Shown: positions 58,610-64,000 of the stretch, piece by piece
How the letters are laid out: the number at the start of each line of letters is the position of its first letter
Numbering within the stretch: position 1 is the stretch's first letter
Assembly (NCBI GenBank): GCA_949752795.1
Contig: OX457063.1
Coordinates: forward strand, 72,136,271-72,200,270
Source of the DNA: Hyperoodon ampullatus
Lineage: Eukaryota > Chordata > Mammalia > Artiodactyla > Ziphiidae
Reading direction: 5' to 3'
DNA length: 64,000 bases
Translations under genes and position numbers: made by a program
The notes under the pieces: model-generated
What the model saw: the letters and a program-made list of their open reading frames with translations, nothing else
Databases searched by the model: none
What the model was told of the DNA's origin: nothing

Positions 58610-61600
58610 GAGGGTAACAACCGGAAAGGAGCATGAGAAAAGTCTCTGAAGTAATAAAAATATTCTATCTCTTGATAGGGATGGAATTACATGAGCATTT
58701 GATTTTGAAAAAACTAATTGAACTGAATGTTCTAGATTTATGTATTCTACAAAGAGAACAGTAAATAAAGATCAAATTCCTTTTTGTAGTCATATGAATT
58801 AGTAATGTTGAAACTACCTGTACGGTCTAGACTTGAGCAAATGAGTAAACATATTGACAGTAATGAAAGCCCAGTTTCTCACTTTTAGAAATTTAAAATA
58901 TCAGTATGAACCCATGGTTTTTAGGACAGAGAGAAAAAATAAATGGACAGATGTGAAAATGTTACTATATATGTCATATTCCTACAAAGAGGGCCTAGAA
59001 GCAATGACATGGGTATCAATGAGCACACCTATCACCCTGATCTTCATGTCTAAACACCATTTTCCACTAAAGGTTATCAGGTGTTTTTGGAGAAAAAGTT
59101 GATTCCAGAGCTGGGATATGAAAATGAATAATAAGTCTGAAATGTCTTGTAGTGTCTTTAATAAGAAGGTATTAAAATGGGAACAATCAAAAGGACACAA
59201 GTGCCAGATTTGCCCATTGAACAAATCTGATATAAAATGTGCATCAAAACTGAATAATGATATTAATGGAATACAATCTATTGCATAGAATAAAATTCCA
59301 TGAGCCATACTAATGTAAATACATAAATAGATGACTATAGTTTATCAAGCATTCATAGTTGTTTTTAGTGGGAGGTATCTATTTAATCATATTGCTGAAA
59401 ATGGAATTTCTTACAAACCATTTTGAATATCTAAAACATATACCACTGTGCTTACACATAGTATGAACTTAAATATTTGTGGAGTCTAGGAATAAAATAC
59501 AGTAAGAAAAGCAAATGATATTGCATTCATTGAATGGTCTTATTTTCAACACAATATGCTATTAGACATTTTATAATAAATGTTGAAACAGTTTATCCAA
59601 ACTACATGTTTTTACTCATCTTTTGAGTAACAAATTACATAGTCAACCCTATTAAAAACCACACCTCCAAGCAGCATTCTTCCCTTCCTGATGATTTCCA
59701 TGATAGAGTTCCCAAATATTTCACAAGGGAATCTCATACAGAGAAAATGAGACACACACGCTGCCAGAAATGGGACACCAGGGAGCTTACTGGGATATTA
59801 ATACATGTGAGTTACAGTAAATTAAACTAAATGAAGAGCTGTCGCATAAGGCATTGTGTCTACTGATTGCATATGAACTATTCTGAATGAAAGGCTAGCT
59901 ATCACCTCTTCACTCAGCATCAAACGATGAAATCGGTAATATTTGCTTCTAGTTGCAGTGGCAATAAAGAACAAAATCTGAGTGTTTTTTGTAATTTAGC
60001 TCTTGTTATACTCTCAAACACTGAATATGCATTATATGCATTGTTTTCATTTTAAAGATTAGGTCCCCAAAGTTGTATTGCAGTCTCATAATTTTGTTAA
60101 CCTAGATGCTTAAGAACTGGTATTTTTAAAATTTCAATTTGTGATGATTATTTTTTCTTTATAATCCTTTTATTCTTCCTGATTCATATATTTCTCTAAT
60201 AATCATATGTTTCTGCTAATTAAAATATATTGGACTTTAAAATGCACTTTCAGAAAAATAAATAGTGAAAAGACAGCAACTAAGGCCAAGTTTGTTAACC
60301 TGGTTATCCAATGCCAGCTACACTGAGACACTAAGTCTAAGCCTTAGCTGAGATTTTTCTCACTGGTAACGGACATTTTACAATTCACTGTAAAGAAGTA
60401 ATTGGTTTCATCTGCTAACTTTGATGTCAATATCACTGCTTTACCTTTTATACTGAACACCTTATTCTGTTCAAGATTTGTTATGTTAGATACCATATTT
60501 GGGAAACAAAAGTAAATAACTCAATTTATGTGCCATTTGAAACCTTACAGCTTCTCATGCCTTATTGCTATATCCTCATAAAGTACAAGCATGAAATAAT
60601 GGGAAGTTCCTTGGATTTCACAATGAGTTAAATTCCCAGACAAAACAAATTTGGTAAAGCAAACTCCTTAGTATTAACAAATTAAGCAAATATTATTATC
60701 TCTGTGGGCCTCAGTTTTTCTCACTCAAGATAATCCCAAGAGTTCATTGTATATTTAAGTGTGAAATGCTTATTTAAGTAAAATGAAAATAACGATAAGA
60801 GAAATGAGGATAAAAATATATATGAGTTTTCTAATTAAGAAGTCAAAAACGATATACTTCCCCTTTTATATAGGATAAGGATATCCTCAGATTATAGGAA
60901 GGGACGCATTTCCTAAAACACATAAACCATATGTCAGTCATCCATATTTGGCCACCTGCATATCTCAGCCAACCAGCTACACATCTGGAGTTTCCAGCTC
61001 TAATGACATTTCCAGACTTGGGTGAAACTCTGTACCAAGGAACATGGTACAGAGCTGCTCTCCAAGGGATGATGCAACCTTTAAGTATGAGGAAGTTAAT
61101 ACCTAGCAGGATAAATTTTAACTCATAGATTAAAGAGACAAGTAGGAACCTGGGAGATAAATCCCAGGTGACAGCTTTTTGATTAAAAAAAATTTTTTTT
61201 CAAGGCTACATACAAATTTTCAACTTAGTTCAAAAGACCCAATATCATATAGACCCCATCATCTGACAATTAATTTGGAAGTAAACAATAAGAAACTACA
61301 CTAAAAATACTAAGATATAAGGTTCACAAAATCAGAGAAATGTGCCTGTTTTTTTCACTGATGTACTCCAAGAACCTAGAATATGTGGAATACAGTTAAT
61401 ATCCAATCTTTCAAGTGAATAAATGAATCAACAGTCATTTGTTTTAAAATCTGTATCTAGAAAATTAAACACGCACTCAAAACATTCATGAGCTAAATGA
61501 AACACAGCTATATAAAACTGAAGAAAATAAAAGCACTTTGTAGCAAATCTTGTGGGATGTCCTAATGTTCTTTAAAGGAAAATGTGTACCTTAATTGTTT

Positions 61601-62185
61601 TTAAAAGTAACAGGAAGCCTAAAAATTAATAAACTAAATTATCAATTTAAGAAGATAAAAAACAAACTAAAACCTAAATGCAAATACATAATAAAAGATT
61701 TAAAGATGATCAAATAGAGCACACTTTGAAAAACTAAGAATAAACAATTTTGTAGTGTTTATATTGAAAAAATAACAGATATGGGAAAAATTACAAGCAA
61801 ATGAGTATATCAAAAGTTTTTTATATTGTTTTTATCAGGTATATAAATTTTTGCAATTAATGTGTTTCTTGTGCACAAGAACATTTATTTTTATTAAACA
61901 CCTCCTTTTATCCTTTTTTTAACCTACTTAAATAATTGTGTATTGAGAAATATTTAGTCTAATATTAGAATTGCTACATCTTCAAAATTTTATTTAGCAT
62001 CAACCTAACGTAACTTTTGACATTCCACTATTTTCAAACTTTTCACTTTCATATAGTATTTTTATGTTTTTAATTCAAGTGGGAATTGTTTCTTCTTAAA
62101 GAAATATAACTCATTCAATTTACTTTGATTATTGATGCATTTAATTTTATTTCTGTCATTACATTAAAAAGTGTTCTTTGCCTTT
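58610..62185. other. Mostly unique DNA, no gene seen
   Basis: AT-rich sequence. About 61350-61435 resembles an L2 3' end ('caagaacctagaatatgtgg', 'gtgaataaatgaatca'). The open frames at 58854-59102, 58982-59308 and 60931-61128 show no recognisable motif. Confidence 0.45.
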
Positions 62186-62189
62186 CTTC

Positions 62190-62952
62190 TTTTTTATTAA
62201 TGATAGACTTTAATTTTAGAAGAGTTTTATATTAACATAAATATTGAGAAAATATTCAAAGAATTCCCATATACTTCCTCCACCCTCACACAGAGTTCTC
62301 TTATTAATATCTTCCATTACTTAGTATGGTACATTTTCCTTGTTCAGAAGTCTCTTTTTTTCTGAAATTACCATAGTTATTCTAACTTTCTTTTGATTAG
62401 CGTCATCATGGCATATCTTGTACCATCCCTTTACTTTTAATCTGTCTTTTTATTTATAGTGTGTTTCTTGTAGACAACATATAGTTGGGTCTTGTTTTTA
62501 AGACAGTCCATCTCTGTCTTTACATTGATGTATTTAGACCATTTACATTTAAAGTAATTATTGATATAGTTAGATTAATATCTATCATGTTTATAACTTT
62601 TTAAATTTCTTTCACCTGTTCTTTTTTTCACTTTCCTCTCTCCACTGGTTTTCACTGATTCTGTTTTATATAATTCTGTTTACTCTCCTTTCTTAGCATA
62701 TCCATTATACTTCTTTTTAAATAATTTTGGCAGGTGCCCTAGAGTGTGCAATATACATGTAAAGGTATATTAAACTAAGTCTACTTTTAAATAATACTAC
62801 CACTTCACAAGTAGTACAGGTACCTTATAACAGAGTATTCTTAACTTCTCCCTCCCACCATTTATAACATTTCAATCATTTATTTTACTTATCGACCTGC
62901 TATCTTCACAAAATACATTGCTATTATTTTACTTTGAAAAAACAATTATATA
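62190..62952 (-). repeat. L1 LINE, antisense, left part
   Basis: Reads as the complement of L1: 'ccatccctttacttttaat', 'gtgtttcttgtagacaacat', 'agttgggtcttgtttttaag' and 'tttagaccatttacattta' are standard antisense L1 phrases. It is interrupted by a DNA transposon and resumes at 63277. Confidence 0.8.
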
Positions 62953-63274
62953 CAGTTGACCCTTGCACAACAAAGGTTTGAACCATGCAGGTCCACTTAT
63001 AACATGAATTTTAAAAATAAATATAGTACATGTATTTTTGTTTTACAGATCTTTAAGTGTGGGAAAACTTTTGTGTTCAAGTAGACATCACAATAGGTGG
63101 AATAAAAAGAACTAGGATTTGAGTTTGGGATCTATCCAAAAGTGTCAGATTTCTACCTTTGGGTGAATCACATATCAATTCATTTGCTTTTGAGGCAGAG
63201 GTAGCAGTACTTGAATTTTCAACAGCTTGAAGGGTTGGCAACCCTACCTCCCCAAGTTTTTCAAGGGCCAACTG
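62953..63274. mobile_element. Tigger/mariner-type miniature DNA transposon
   Basis: A 322-base element with terminal inverted repeats cagttgacccttg at the left and caagggccaactg at the right (one mismatch), and TA at both outer edges (62951-62952 and 63275-63276). Terminal repeats plus a TA target duplication are the signature of Tc1/mariner elements, and the end sequence resembles non-autonomous Tigger relatives. It has no transposase; the 96-codon minus-strand frame overlapping it is a by-product. Confidence 0.85.
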
Positions 63275-63276
63275 TA

Positions 63277-63660
63277 TTAGATCAACTGAAAATAAGAAAA
63301 TTACAGGTATATATTTACCTTGATGTATTCCTTCTCCAACACTTTCCTTTTCTTTATATAAATCCAAGTTTCTGAACTATATTGTTTTCCTTATTTCTGA
63401 AAAACTGCTTTTAATATTTCTTGCAGGACAGTTTTGCAGGCAGTGAGTTCCCACCGTTTTTTGTTTGTCTGATAAGGTCCTTATTGCTCCCTCACTTATG
63501 AAGAATAATTGCTCTGGATATAGAATTCTAAGTTGGTAAGTTTTTTAAAATATTTTATTTCACTTCATTCTATTCTGACTTTCATGGTTTCTAAAGATAA
63601 ATATATTTCTTATTTTTTCTCCAAGAAAAGTTATTAATTTTCAATTTGCTAAACTTACTT
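63277..63660 (-). repeat. L1 LINE, antisense, right part
   Basis: Continuation of the antisense L1: 'tttcttgcaggacagttttg', 'tgtttgtctgataaggtcct' and 'ggatatagaattctaagttg'. Its split by the DNA transposon dates the L1 as older than that insertion. Confidence 0.75.
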
Positions 63661-64000
63661 TTTGTTGTGATTACAGAATGGTGAATTCCAAGCTCTTTAC
63701 ATTTAGGACCTGAAACCAGAAGTCCCTGAAACTAGTTTTGGATTTTTCTGTTTTGTTTGTTTTGTTTTTAATAAGAAAGTACTATGGATCAGGAACTCTG
63801 GGCTGAAGGGCTCTTGTGAGGCCTGTGAACACAGCACCCTGTGAGAAAGTGAAGCTAGACTACACACAAAGGAAAAAAAAAGAAGTCCACAGGAAGAAAA
63901 GAGAATATGAAGAATTAGAATTCTTGCTGCCTCTGAATATTATTGGCCCTTGAGGTGAGTAGACTAGAGAAAACTCCAATTTGGTTAAGGAATAAACCTC
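63661..64000. other. Unique or unidentified DNA, no gene seen
   Basis: No gene or repeat recognised in the last 340 bases. Confidence 0.4.

Noticed and set aside
63077..63367. 96-codon minus-strand frame
   Set aside because: Most of it lies within the Tigger-like element with terminal inverted repeats and the rest in antisense L1. It does not encode transposase.

Overview
The window looks like non-coding nuclear DNA from a cetacean (whale or dolphin). The main reason is seven copies of a tRNA-derived CHR-type SINE with an intact Pol III A box and B box. Most are bounded by clean target-site duplications. This SINE lineage is known from cetaceans, hippopotamus and ruminants, and no bovine Bov-A or pig PRE-type SINE was seen. 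Ancient mammalian MIR, L2 and L1 fragments, AT-rich base composition, microsatellites and a U6 pseudogene all fit a mammalian intergenic or deep intronic interval. No operon, CRISPR array, bacterial or phage gene, or complete protein gene is present.

Layout. 1-6105: unique AT-rich DNA with old degraded repeats. 6106-6460: a long-form CHR SINE. 6461-16773: mostly unique DNA with several MIRs, a G-rich tract at 15069-15110 and a GATA-type microsatellite. 16774-31045: three SINEs, two L1 3' ends, six recognisable MIRs (19225-25085), L2 remnants, a compound TG/GA microsatellite and one exon-like block on the minus strand (30221-30323). 31046-41784: a stretch of about 10.7 kb in which I recognise no interspersed repeat. 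It holds several GC-richer unique blocks that look like conserved non-coding (enhancer-type) DNA; the best, at 40840-41380, carries six TGACAG homeodomain half-sites on one strand. 41785-46970: an L1 tail, two SINEs in inverted orientation around a U6 pseudogene, and old repeats. 49430-51650: an L1 3' end followed by an older L1 that is split by a solo endogenous-retrovirus LTR. 52888-58600: a short L1 insertion with a clear duplication, a SINE, and long decayed L1 material. 62190-63660: an antisense L1 interrupted by a Tigger/mariner-type miniature DNA transposon.

No genes can be said to work together here. If the window has a function beyond repeats, it most likely lies in the 31-41.8 kb unique segment as distal regulatory DNA, or in a few exon-like blocks on the minus strand (30221-30323, 36501-36701, 37025-37220) that might be exons of an unrecognised or long non-coding transcript. 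I found no convincing undescribed biological system. Coordinates of old repeats are approximate because they were judged by eye from remembered consensus features.
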